Source: Leptolyngbya sp. PCC 7375 (lineage in GTDB: Bacteria > Cyanobacteriota > Cyanobacteriia > Phormidesmidales > Phormidesmidaceae). From it: DNA of 64,000 bases. This document shows, piece by piece, positions 51,760 through 60,556 of this stretch. The stretch spans positions 248,001-312,000 of the forward strand of contig NZ_JH993797.1 of NCBI RefSeq assembly GCF_000316115.1. The letters run 5' to 3'. The notes under the pieces are model-generated. The model searched no databases and was not told the origin of the DNA. It saw nothing but the letters and a program-made list of their open reading frames with translations. The position numbers were made by a program, and so were the translations under genes. Position 1 is the first letter of the stretch; each line of letters opens with the position of its first letter.

Positions 51760-53403
51760 ATGGGTAAACGAAAACAGGTATTACTTGGGTCTTTGGGAAC
51801 CGCTTTGCTGGGAGCCGTTTTAGTCGGCTGCGGGTCTGGTCCAACGGAGTCTACCGACGGGGCAGAGGCCGTCGAGTCTACTTCCCAGACAGAAGCAGCG
51901 AAGCAGATTGTTCTAGCGATCGCAGGCGAAAGCGAAGAAGGCTATGACCCCACCCTGGGCTGGGGGCGCTATGGTTCACCCTTGTTTCAAAGCACGCTGC
52001 TAAAGCGAGATGCCGACCTAAACATTATCAATGATCTAGCAACAGACTATACGGTGAGTGAAGATGGGCTGACTTGGACAGTGACGATCCGCGATGATGC
52101 GGTCTTTTCCGATGGTGAACCTCTGACAGCGTCCGATGTGGCCTACACCTTCAACACAGCAGCCGAAAGCGGTGGGCTGACGGACGTGACCGTTCTAGAA
52201 GAAGCGGTTTTTATCGATGACACCACCGTCGAACTGCGCTTAAACAAACCCCAAAGCACGTTCGTTAATCGCCTGATTACCCTCGGCATTGTGCCAGAAC
52301 ATGCCCACGGTTCGGACTATGCCCGTACCCCCATCGGTTCTGGCCCTTACCAGATGGTGCAGTGGGATGAAGGACAACAGCTCATTGTCGAGGCTAACCC
52401 CAACTACTATGGCGAGTCTGCCGGCATCGCTCGCCTTGTCTTTCTGTTTGTGGAAGAGGATGCCGCCTTTGCCGCGGCCAAAGCGGGCGAGGCGCAGGTG
52501 GTCAGTGTGCCTCAGTCATTGGCCGTGCAAACGATTGAGGGCATGACGCTTTACGATGTGACCAGCGTTGATAATCGGGGTCTGATGTTTCCCTACCTGC
52601 CAGCGTCAGCCGGTGAAACGACTCCAGAGGGTGATCCAATTGGCCATGATGTGACGGCAGATCCGGCCATTCGGCAGGCCGTAAACTATGCCATTGATCG
52701 CCAAGCCTTGGTGGACGGGGTACTCGAAGGCTACGGGTCTGTTGCCTACGGTCCTGTCAGTGGTCTCGCCTGGGAGGAACCCAGTGCGGCCATCGAAGAT
52801 GCTCAGCCCGAGCAGGCCCAAGAGATTTTGGCGGCTGGCGGCTGGACGGACAGCAATGGCGACGGTGTGTTGGAAAAAGACGGTCTCACGGCTGAGTTCA
52901 CGATCCTCTATCCCGCCAGCGATAGCACCCGACAAGCGCTGGCCCTGGCAACGGCAGCAATGCTCAAGCCCGTTGGCATTCAGGCAAACGTCGAGGGCAA
53001 AAGCTGGGATGAAATCGAACCCGCCATGCACAGCAATGTCGTGGTATTCGGCTGGGGCAGTCACGATCAGACTGAAATGTACAACTTGTACTACAGTCAG
53101 TCCGCCCAGGGAGATTTTTACAACGCGGGTTACTACGCCAACCAGGCCATAGATGAAACATTGGATCTAGCCATGGGCGCACCGTCAGAAGCGGAGGCGA
53201 TCGCATTTTGGAAAGCGGCCCAGTGGGATGGCGAAACGGGCTTTACTGCCAAAGGAGATGCGGCTTGGGCCTGGCTGGTAAATCTAGATCACACCTACTT
53301 TGTCAGTGACTGTCTGGATATTGGTCAACTCCAGGTTGAGCCCCACGGCCACGGCTGGCCGATTACGGCCAATATCGCTGAGTGGGAGTGGACATGCAAT
53401 TAA
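51760..53403 (+). CDS. Nik/Opp-type ABC transporter substrate-binding lipoprotein
   Basis: 547 aa. Lipoprotein signal (VLLGSLGTALLGAVLVGCGSG, Cys24). The mature protein is an SBP_bac_5 domain: LNIINDLATDYTVSEDGLTWTVTIRDDAVFSDGEPLTASDVAYTFNT, TPIGSGPYQMVQWDEGQQLIVEANPNYYG, DPAIRQAVNYAIDRQALVDGVLEGYG. The C terminus has DCLDIGQLQVEPHGHGWPI, with clustered His and Cys unusual for peptide binders and suggestive of a metal or metal-chelate ligand. First gene of a five-gene operon. GC content is clearly higher than in the cyanobacterial genes to the left. Confidence 0.88.
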   Translation: MGKRKQVLLGSLGTALLGAVLVGCGSGPTESTDGAEAVESTSQTEAAKQIVLAIAGESEEGYDPTLGWGRYGSPLFQSTLLKRDADLNIINDLATDYTVSEDGLTWTVTIRDDAVFSDGEPLTASDVAYTFNTAAESGGLTDVTVLEEAVFIDDTTVELRLNKPQSTFVNRLITLGIVPEHAHGSDYARTPIGSGPYQMVQWDEGQQLIVEANPNYYGESAGIARLVFLFVEEDAAFAAAKAGEAQVVSVPQSLAVQTIEGMTLYDVTSVDNRGLMFPYLPASAGETTPEGDPIGHDVTADPAIRQAVNYAIDRQALVDGVLEGYGSVAYGPVSGLAWEEPSAAIEDAQPEQAQEILAAGGWTDSNGDGVLEKDGLTAEFTILYPASDSTRQALALATAAMLKPVGIQANVEGKSWDEIEPAMHSNVVVFGWGSHDQTEMYNLYYSQSAQGDFYNAGYYANQAIDETLDLAMGAPSEAEAIAFWKAAQWDGETGFTAKGDAAWAWLVNLDHTYFVSDCLDIGQLQVEPHGHGWPITANIAEWEWTCN

Positions 53404-54389
53404 GGCCGATATTGACCTTTATGGCCCAAAAGCTGCTGCGACTCGGTCTCTTGCTGCTGGCGGTGGCCATCTTTACCTTTGTGCTGCTGAGCCTATTCCC
53501 GATCGATCCGGTGCAGGCTTATATTGGTGCCGACATGATGCGGATTAGCCCGGAACAGCAGCAGCTGATCGCCGAGCGCTGGGGGTTAGATCAGCCCATG
53601 GCGGTGCGGTTTTGGGATTGGCTAGGGCAGCTGCTGCAGGGCAACTGGGGCACCTCGATGGTGTTTAACCAATCCGTGAGCGAGGTGATCGCCAAGCGAT
53701 TTTGGGTGTCGGTGCAGATGCTCGCGATCGCATGGCTACTCTCTGGCACCCTCGGCTTAGGTCTGGGCATCCTGTCGGGAGCTTTGGCGGGCTCCTGGAT
53801 CGACCGCGTGATTCGCCTCTATGCTTACACAGTGGCCTCATCGCCCACCTTCTGGGCCGCGCTGTTACTGCTGATTATCTTCTCGATGTCGCTGCAGGTA
53901 ACGCCCATCTGTTGTGCCGCCCCCCCGGGTGTTTTGGCCAGCGATGTCACCCTCTGGCAACACCTCCACCACCTACTGCTGCCTGCCATTACCCTCAGCA
54001 TCATTGGTATTGCCAATATTGCCTTACATACCCGACAAAAGCTGATTGATGTACTACACAGCGACTACATCCTATTTGCCCGTGCCCAGGGCGAACCGCT
54101 CTGGGGCATCATTCGTTACCACGGATTTCGCAACTTAATCCTGCCCGCGTTGACCCTGCAATTTGCCTCCCTGAGTGAGCTGTTTGGGGGGTCGGTGCTG
54201 GTGGAGCAGGTATTTGCCTATCCTGGCCTGGGCGAAGCCACCGTACAGGCCGCCCTGCGGAGCGATATCCCGCTGCTAGTTGGGATTGTATTTTTCAGTG
54301 CCCTCTTTGTCTACACCGGCAACACATTGGCTGATCTGGCCTATCCCATCGTTGACCCCCGCATTCGATTAGGAGGTTGGCAGTCATGA
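53394..54389 (+). CDS. nikB: Nik/Opp-type ABC transporter permease (NikB/DppB class)
   Basis: 331 aa from ATG 53394, overlapping the binding-protein stop codon by 10 bp (GTG 53382 and ATG 53421 are alternatives). DppB-type permease: first helix LLRLGLLLLAVAIFTFVLLSLFP, the ~100-residue external loop with GLDQPMAVRFWDWLGQLLQGNWGTS, then five more helices. EAA loop: HSDYILFARAQGEPLWGIIRYHGFRNLILPALT, and GGSVLVEQVFAYPGLGEATVQAAL. Forms the channel with the next gene. Assignment to nickel rather than peptide import rests on operon layout only. Confidence 0.88.
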   Translation: MQLRPILTFMAQKLLRLGLLLLAVAIFTFVLLSLFPIDPVQAYIGADMMRISPEQQQLIAERWGLDQPMAVRFWDWLGQLLQGNWGTSMVFNQSVSEVIAKRFWVSVQMLAIAWLLSGTLGLGLGILSGALAGSWIDRVIRLYAYTVASSPTFWAALLLLIIFSMSLQVTPICCAAPPGVLASDVTLWQHLHHLLLPAITLSIIGIANIALHTRQKLIDVLHSDYILFARAQGEPLWGIIRYHGFRNLILPALTLQFASLSELFGGSVLVEQVFAYPGLGEATVQAALRSDIPLLVGIVFFSALFVYTGNTLADLAYPIVDPRIRLGGWQS

Positions 54390-55240
54390 CCATCACTGTC
54401 CCCGGACTATCTCGACGCATCAGCAGCAATCGGCGACAGCGCACGCTTTGGGGAATTGCCCTGTGTACGCTATTTCTGGTAGCGGTCATTTTCAGCACCT
54501 GGGTGATTGGCGATGGCGGCCTTGGCCCTGTGCTGGCCCAGCGTAATCAGCCCCCTTCTATAGCCCACCCCTTCGGCACCGATTGGCTGGGGAGAGACAT
54601 GCTCAGCCGCTCCCTCCACGGCATGTCCCTCAGCTTGCGAATCGGCCTGCTCGCAGCTGCCATCAGCGCGCTGATCGGGACCGGCCTGGGGTTAGCGGCA
54701 GGAACCCTGGGCGGCTGGGTTGATGCCGTGATCACCTGGATTATTGATGTCTTCTTTAGCCTGCCCCACCTGGTTCTGTTGATTTTGATTGCCTTTGCTG
54801 CAGGTGGAGGCACCCCTGGGGTGATCATCGCCGTGGCGCTTACCCACTGGACGAGTTTAGCGCGGGTGATTCGGGCAGAAGTCTTGCAGGTGAATAGCTC
54901 TGACTATGTCAAAATTTCCCACCGCTTTGGCCGATCGCCCCTCTGGATTGCCCGGCATCACATGGTGCCCCATATCATTCCACAGCTGATAGTGGGGCTG
55001 ATTTTGCTCTTCCCCCACGCGATTTTGCACGAAGCCGCCCTGTCATTTATTGGGATTGGTCTGTCGCCGCATATTCCGGCGATCGGCATTATTTTGGCGG
55101 AATCCATGCGCCACCTGTCAACCGGCTACTGGTGGCTTGGCATCATGCCGGGGCTGCTGCTGCTGCTGTCGGTCAAATCGTTTGACTGGCTGGGAGAAAA
55201 TATGCGCGCTTTGTTTGATCCAAAGACAAGTCAGGGGTAA
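54386..55240 (+). CDS. nikC: Nik/Opp-type ABC transporter permease (NikC/DppC class)
   Basis: 284 aa from ATG 54386, which overlaps the previous stop codon as ATGA and has GGAGG ~10 nt upstream. DppC-type permease: first helix TLWGIALCTLFLVAVIFSTWV, the hallmark AHPFGTDWLGRDMLSRSLHGMSLSLRIGLLAAAIS, the EAA loop NSSDYVKISHRFGRSPLWIARHHMVPHIIPQLI, and AALSFIGIGLSPHIPAIGIIL. Partner of the preceding permease. Confidence 0.9.
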   Translation: MTITVPGLSRRISSNRRQRTLWGIALCTLFLVAVIFSTWVIGDGGLGPVLAQRNQPPSIAHPFGTDWLGRDMLSRSLHGMSLSLRIGLLAAAISALIGTGLGLAAGTLGGWVDAVITWIIDVFFSLPHLVLLILIAFAAGGGTPGVIIAVALTHWTSLARVIRAEVLQVNSSDYVKISHRFGRSPLWIARHHMVPHIIPQLIVGLILLFPHAILHEAALSFIGIGLSPHIPAIGIILAESMRHLSTGYWWLGIMPGLLLLLSVKSFDWLGENMRALFDPKTSQG

Positions 55241-55242
55241 CC

Positions 55243-56172
55243 ATGCTCAACATCTCAAACCTGGGGATTACATTTACCCAATACAACCAAGGACTGCACC
55301 GCAAACAGCTAACGGTGATTACTGATTTGGACTTAACCGTTCAAGCAGGAGAACTGGTAGCGGTGGTGGGTGCCAGCGGCTCCGGAAAAAGTCTTTTGGC
55401 CCACGCCCTTTTGGGGATATTGCCGGAGAACGCTCAGCTATCTGGGACGATGGAATTTCAAGGAAAACCGTTAACCCAGAAGCGATGCGAGGCACTGCGG
55501 GGTAAAGCGATCGCACTGATTCCCCAATCGGTTGGCTACCTCGACCCGTTAATGACCGTCGGGCGGCAGGTGCAGCGGGTGGGGCAGCTCAATGGTCTCC
55601 CTGCGCGCTCGGCCAGAACCCTGATGGAGCGCACTTTTACCCGCTATGATTTGCCCGCTCATACGCCAAAGCGCTACCCGTTTCAGCTCTCCGGTGGCAT
55701 GGCGCGGCGAGTTCTGGTCTCAACCGCCGTCATGACCCAGGCTCAACTCGTGATTGCCGATGAACCCACACCGGGTCTGCACCCTGACGTCGTGACTGAA
55801 ACCCTCAACCACCTGCGCGAGCTGGCCCAGGAGGGTCGAGGTGTGATGCTGATCACCCACGATATTGAAGCGGCCTTACAGGTCGCTGATCGGGTGGCGG
55901 TTTTCTATGCTGGCACCACGGTTGAAATCGCCAGCGCCCAGGATTTCACAAATGGTAATCTGCGCCATCCTTACACCCAGGCTCTCTGGCGATCGCTGCC
56001 TCAAAACGACTTTGTGCCGGTGTCGGGGAATCAGCCGAGTCCTGACCAGCTGCCGGTGGGCTGTCTGTATAGCGATCGCTGTTCCTGGAGCACAGCTGAA
56101 TGTGAAAAGTCACGACCAGAACTGCGGTTTATTCGTCAAGGTTGGGTGAGGTGTATTCATGCTGAAGGGTAA
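55243..56172 (+). CDS. nikD: Nik/Opp-type ABC transporter ATP-binding protein (NikD/DppD class)
   Basis: 309 aa, starting 3 bp after the previous stop. Walker A VGASGSGKSLL, Q-loop IPQSVGYLDPLMTVG, signature FQLSGGMARRVLVSTAV, Walker B LVIADEPTPGLHPD and switch His in LITHDIEAALQVADR. The C-terminal oligopeptide-transporter extension ends in a Cys cluster (GCLYSDRCSWSTAEC), typical of Opp/Nik ATPases where it can bind an iron-sulfur cluster. Energises import together with the next ATPase. Confidence 0.9.
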   Translation: MLNISNLGITFTQYNQGLHRKQLTVITDLDLTVQAGELVAVVGASGSGKSLLAHALLGILPENAQLSGTMEFQGKPLTQKRCEALRGKAIALIPQSVGYLDPLMTVGRQVQRVGQLNGLPARSARTLMERTFTRYDLPAHTPKRYPFQLSGGMARRVLVSTAVMTQAQLVIADEPTPGLHPDVVTETLNHLRELAQEGRGVMLITHDIEAALQVADRVAVFYAGTTVEIASAQDFTNGNLRHPYTQALWRSLPQNDFVPVSGNQPSPDQLPVGCLYSDRCSWSTAECEKSRPELRFIRQGWVRCIHAEG

Positions 56173-56827
56173 AGGTCTGTGGTTTCGTTACGGCGCTAAG
56201 CTGCCGTGGGTGGTGCGCGATCAGTCGCTCGCGATCGCACCGGGGGAAGTTGTGGGTCTGATCGCCCCTTCCGGCTATGGCAAGACGACGCTCGGTAAAC
56301 TACTCGCTGGGTATCTGAGACCCAGCCATGGACACATCACGTTAGATGAACAACCGCTACCGGGTCGAGGCTATTGCCCGGTGCAACTGGTCTTTCAGAA
56401 TCCTGAATTGTCGGTCAACCCGCGCTGGCGCATTGACCGCATCCTACGGGAAAAACATCCGCCTCAGCCCCACATACTGGATGCCCTCGGCATTCATCCC
56501 GGTTGGATCACCCGCTATCCCCATGAGTTGAGCGGCGGAGAACTGCAGCGGGTTGCGATCGCCCGCGTTCTTAACCGCAACACCCGCTATCTGATTGCCG
56601 ATGAAATGACGGCTATGCTTGATGCCAATACCCAGGCATTGATTTGGCAGGTGGTCCTAGAGTTTGCTCACCACTATGATGTGGGCATCATCGCCATTAG
56701 CCACAATCAGCCATTGCTACAGCGGATTTGCCAACGAGATTGTTTGGTTGCAGAGCAAACTATCGTCAATCTCGTGTCCGAGAGACACCCTTCCCATCGT
56801 CGTTGCGGCACCACCGCCAACTCCTAA
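56159..56827 (+). CDS. nikE: Nik/Opp-type ABC transporter ATP-binding protein (NikE/DppF class)
   Basis: 222 aa, start overlapping the previous gene by 14 bp. Walker A IAPSGYGKTTLG, signature HELSGGELQRVAIARVL, Walker B YLIADEMTAMLDANTQ and AISHNQPLLQRI. Shorter than usual NikE/DppF because the C-terminal extension is missing. Last gene of the operon; converges with the serine hydrolase gene. Confidence 0.88.
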   Translation: MLKGKGLWFRYGAKLPWVVRDQSLAIAPGEVVGLIAPSGYGKTTLGKLLAGYLRPSHGHITLDEQPLPGRGYCPVQLVFQNPELSVNPRWRIDRILREKHPPQPHILDALGIHPGWITRYPHELSGGELQRVAIARVLNRNTRYLIADEMTAMLDANTQALIWQVVLEFAHHYDVGIIAISHNQPLLQRICQRDCLVAEQTIVNLVSERHPSHRRCGTTANS

Positions 56828-56895
56828 CGCCTATCTGATTCGAGCCGAGAAGATCGCTCTGCCACCCACACCAACCGCAGTTTACAGACTTACTA

Positions 56896-58425
56896 TTAGT
56901 CGTCTAACCTGGGTGCAAAGAGTTCATAACCATGGTCGAATAGGGTAAACCCTGCGACGGTGCCATCATCATTGAGGTTGAACTTAATGAGAATGTCCAC
57001 CACCTGGGCAAAAAACTCGGTTTCTGAGCTGGGATAAAGGATCACCGACCCTTGCCCTGTGACTTGGCTGACAAGCTGGTTGTTCTCAACTCGTAGTTTG
57101 ACCTGGAGCTCGGGCAACAGTTGATAGGTGCCGACATACTGCTCATAAAGGGCGGGGTCTAGAGCAATGACTTCACGCTGTCGGGGCATGGTGTAGGGTT
57201 CGTCTAAGAGAATAGCGGTTAGCCCTTCAGCTATAGAGTCCGGGGCCTGATTGGTCAAGTTGAGGAGCACACTAATGGTCAAGTTCTCTTCGGGATAATG
57301 CATCAGGCTAGAGCGAAATCCATTGATGCCACCACTGTGGTGAATCCGCTGTCGGCCAAGATGAGCATCGCTCACCAATCCGTAACCGTAGAAGGCATCG
57401 GGCTGGTCCTCAGCGGCATCCATTTTGGCCACTGGCTGGGCCAGCAGGTCAATCGATGCTTGACTCAAAATGGGTTGTTCCAGCTGCTGATCACCGTAGA
57501 GCCATTGATTCCAAAGGGCGAGGTCTCCTAATGTGGAATATAGACCCCCTGCCCCCTGGGGGAGACTCATGTCGATGGGGTCGGTTTGCAAGTAGAGATC
57601 AGGCCCTGCAAACGTGTACCCCTGGGCCAAATCGGGAATCACCGCATAGGGAATCTCATAGCCTGTATTATTCATGCCCAACGGTGTAAAAATGTTGGCC
57701 TGTACATAGTCGGCATAGGTTTGTCCAGCGACCGTTTCTAAAATCTGGGTTAGCAGAACGTAGCCAGAATTGCTGTACTTAAACTGGTCTCCAGGATCAA
57801 ATTCTAGGGGCAAATCTTTGAAGCGATCCACCAACTGATCCAGGTTAGAGGGCAGTCGCAGCCATTCCTGGATGTCAGGAAATATCTCTCCATCCAGATA
57901 TTCTGGAATGCCTGAGGTGTGGGTTAACAGATGATGGCTGGTGATGCGATCGCCATCTGGATAGTCAGGGAGATAAGAGGAAATAGGGGCTTGTACATCT
58001 AATTGCCCCTGTTCTTGTAACTGGAGGATAGCAACGGCGGTAAATTGTTTGGTAATAGACCCTATGCGGAATTTGGTCTCTACAGTATTCGCGACTTGAT
58101 GTTCTCGGTTGGCTAAACCGTAACTACAGGTAACTGTTGAAGCAGTACCGTAGTCAATGACAACATTGCCCGAGAGACGCCCCGTTTGGTCATAGGCATC
58201 TAAGTACGCGTTGATTTCAGCGATGGTATCAGCCGCTAGGGCAGTCTCTGTTAAAGATGTGGCGCACTGATCGACCAGTGCTGGTGCGTTTGCAAGCATA
58301 GGTGCATCCTGGGGTTGTAAGAACTGTAGCGTTGTTAAATCCGACGATGAAGCCATGGCATTGGCGCTCCAAGTGAAGCCGACAGCCATGCCTATCAGTG
58401 AAGCTAATTGAAGTCGCCTGCCCAT
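56896..58425 (-). CDS. Exported serine hydrolase (class C beta-lactamase/DD-peptidase fold)
   Basis: 509 aa from ATG 58425, which begins a signal peptide (LASLIGMAVGFTWSANAMA); a TTG/other start 34 codons upstream would bury it. Catalytic motifs are Ser123-Ile-Thr-Lys126 (GSITKQFTA), Tyr217-Ser-Asn219 (KYSNSGY) and HSGG (third motif, in place of KTG). A ~130-residue C-terminal beta-rich domain follows (ALYEQYVGTYQLLPELQVKLRVENNQLVSQVTGQGSVILYP). Family members hydrolyse peptides or esters in the periplasm; the substrate is not predictable. Convergent with the importer operon and divergent from the histidine kinase. Confidence 0.88.
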   Translation of the reverse strand: MGRRLQLASLIGMAVGFTWSANAMASSSDLTTLQFLQPQDAPMLANAPALVDQCATSLTETALAADTIAEINAYLDAYDQTGRLSGNVVIDYGTASTVTCSYGLANREHQVANTVETKFRIGSITKQFTAVAILQLQEQGQLDVQAPISSYLPDYPDGDRITSHHLLTHTSGIPEYLDGEIFPDIQEWLRLPSNLDQLVDRFKDLPLEFDPGDQFKYSNSGYVLLTQILETVAGQTYADYVQANIFTPLGMNNTGYEIPYAVIPDLAQGYTFAGPDLYLQTDPIDMSLPQGAGGLYSTLGDLALWNQWLYGDQQLEQPILSQASIDLLAQPVAKMDAAEDQPDAFYGYGLVSDAHLGRQRIHHSGGINGFRSSLMHYPEENLTISVLLNLTNQAPDSIAEGLTAILLDEPYTMPRQREVIALDPALYEQYVGTYQLLPELQVKLRVENNQLVSQVTGQGSVILYPSSETEFFAQVVDILIKFNLNDDGTVAGFTLFDHGYELFAPRLDD

Positions 58426-58621
58426 CGTCCGTTTTATACCTGTCTTGTAAAAATGTATCTGTACTTTAACGATGGGGAGCCTGTGGTTCCATAGTGGAAG
58501 GTCATGACAACGGATGACCTTTGTCATGGAGCTAGTCAGGCGAATGGTTTAGCATTAAGCAACGGTAAACCCTAGTTAAGTCGGCCACAGCCCAATTATT
58601 CCGCTAAACCATCAACCAAGC

Positions 58622-59887
58622 ATGAACGCTGTTAGTCACGTCCCCAGATTAGGCGAAAAGACCAAGCCCCTGTCAGCAGCTAGCGCCAATCTGTCTCCAT
58701 CTATTCCTAAAACCCTGCGGTATGTGGAATGGGCGTTTGTGCTATTGGTAGTCCTGCGCATTGGGCTACTTATGCTCAATAAACCCCTGGGGTATGAGAT
58801 GGGCCCAGGAGACTATATTGGTTTCACTGTGCTGGGGGTGTTGGTCATCCTTAGCATTGTTTTTCCTCTACAACAGCCCATAGGGGTGCGGCGGGGATAC
58901 ATTCTGTTAGAAATTGTTGTTTTACTGATTAGTCGTCTGTTCACTAGCTGGGGATTTGATCCGTTTTTGTATCTTGTCCTGGTCAAGAGCTGTTTTTTGC
59001 TAAGTCGTCGCGATGTCATTTTTACAACAATCCTGGCGGGGATTGCGTGGCAGCTTAGCCTGGCTCAGCGAATTTTCCATGAATTCTCTACCCCCATAGA
59101 AGAACTACGAGCCCAGTTTGAGGCATCCTTAGCGGCCCCTAAAGCTCTGTTAGTGTTGGATGTGATTATCAACAGCACAACTATTTATGTGATTACTTGT
59201 TTGTTAACCATTTTGTTGTGTTGGACAGTCTTATCTGAACGCAAAAGCCGACAACAAGCGGCGGCACTATCCCAGGAAGTGGAAACCCTGGCAACAGATT
59301 TAGAACGAACTCGCATTGCCCGAGATATTCACGACTCCCTTGGTCACACTTTGACCACCCTTAACGTCCAATTAGAGGTGGCGCAAACTTTATATTCTCA
59401 AAAACCTGACCAGTCTTTACAGGCACTCAATCGAGCCAAGACGCTCTCTAGTCAGTCTCTGCAGGAAGTACGACGGGCGGTTTCAACCATCCGCCATGGC
59501 ACGTTTAATTTGCCCGATGCCTTGACGGGGTTAGTGGAGCAAATTCAGCAGGCCCATGCCACTGAGCCCCTGAAAATTGAAACTCGCATCAGCTTGCCAA
59601 CCTTGCCCCTACAGGTAAACCAGCAGCTGTTTCTAATTATTAAAGAAGGGCTAACAAATATCCAAAAACATGCTCAGGCATCTACCGTAAAGCTGTGGGC
59701 TCAGCAAACCGCAGAGGGCATTGCCATGGGTCTGGCGGACGATGGTGTTGGCTTTGTGCCTGAGGCATCTAACTCAGGCTATGGATTGCGGGGCATGCAA
59801 GAACGGGTACAGTTACTGGGAGGGCAAATGACAATCCAGAGCACTCTTGGAAAAGGCACATTAATTCAGGTTACAGTGCCACAATGA
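58622..59887 (+). CDS. NarL-type sensor histidine kinase
   Basis: 421 aa. About six membrane helices occupy residues 35-205 (VEWAFVLLVVLRIGLLML to IYVITCLLTILLCWTVL) with no large external sensor domain, so sensing is probably in the membrane. The HisKA_3 dimer domain holds phospho-accepting His237 in RTRIARDIHDSLGHTLTTLN. The HATPase domain follows, with IKEGLTNIQKHAQAS (N box) and LADDGVGFVPE, SGYGLRGMQERVQLLGG. It overlaps the response regulator start codon by 4 bp (ATGA). The signal is unknown. Confidence 0.9.
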   Translation: MNAVSHVPRLGEKTKPLSAASANLSPSIPKTLRYVEWAFVLLVVLRIGLLMLNKPLGYEMGPGDYIGFTVLGVLVILSIVFPLQQPIGVRRGYILLEIVVLLISRLFTSWGFDPFLYLVLVKSCFLLSRRDVIFTTILAGIAWQLSLAQRIFHEFSTPIEELRAQFEASLAAPKALLVLDVIINSTTIYVITCLLTILLCWTVLSERKSRQQAAALSQEVETLATDLERTRIARDIHDSLGHTLTTLNVQLEVAQTLYSQKPDQSLQALNRAKTLSSQSLQEVRRAVSTIRHGTFNLPDALTGLVEQIQQAHATEPLKIETRISLPTLPLQVNQQLFLIIKEGLTNIQKHAQASTVKLWAQQTAEGIAMGLADDGVGFVPEASNSGYGLRGMQERVQLLGGQMTIQSTLGKGTLIQVTVPQ

Positions 59888-60519
59888 TTCAGATTTTGCT
59901 GGTGGATGATCAGCCAATGTTTCGTCAGGGATTGGCGTCGTTGCTATCCCTGGAGGATGATCTTGAGATTGTCGGTGAAGCGAATCATGGTCAGGAGGCC
60001 ATCGCTCTGGTCCAGCAACTACAACCGGATGTAATTTTGATGGATGTGCGCATGCCAGTATGTAACGGTGTGGAAGCGACCCATGAGATCCATCAGCGGT
60101 TTCCGTGGATTCGGATTTTGGTGCTGACTACGTTTGATGAGGATGAGTATGTATTTGAGTCGCTGGAAGCAGGAGCACTGGGATATCTGCTGAAGAGTAC
60201 TCCGGCGAAACAGGTGGCGATCGCAATTCGTAACCTCCACCAGGGCTACAGCCAGTTAGGACCCACCATTGCCCCCAAGGTGTTTTCCCATGTCAAATCA
60301 GATAATGGCACCAAAGCAGATGTGGACATCCTTTTTAATAATCGGGAGCTAGACATCCTCAAGCTATTGGGCCAGGGCCACAGCAATCGCGAAATTGCCG
60401 CTGCTTTACACCTGACGGAAGGTACGGTCAAAAACCATTTGACTAATATTTTTAGCCAGTTGGACGTTCGCGATCGCACCCAGGCAGCTCTCTGGGCCCA
60501 CCAAAATCTGCTGTCCTAA
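59884..60519 (+). CDS. NarL/LuxR-type response regulator
   Basis: 211 aa. The receiver domain has phospho-acceptor Asp54 (PDVILMDVRMP) with VDD at the N terminus, and TTFDEDEYVFESLEAGALGYLLKST supplies the conserved Thr and Lys. The C-terminal LuxR HTH is NNRELDILKLLGQGHSNREIAAALHLTEGTVKNHLTNIFSQLDVRDRTQAALWA. Translationally coupled to the preceding kinase; the pair forms a complete two-component system. Target genes are unknown; the divergent serine hydrolase is a candidate. Confidence 0.93.
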   Translation: MIQILLVDDQPMFRQGLASLLSLEDDLEIVGEANHGQEAIALVQQLQPDVILMDVRMPVCNGVEATHEIHQRFPWIRILVLTTFDEDEYVFESLEAGALGYLLKSTPAKQVAIAIRNLHQGYSQLGPTIAPKVFSHVKSDNGTKADVDILFNNRELDILKLLGQGHSNREIAAALHLTEGTVKNHLTNIFSQLDVRDRTQAALWAHQNLLS

Positions 60520-60556
60520 AGCCTCAGGTCTACCCTTGGGACCTCAACCCTAGACC

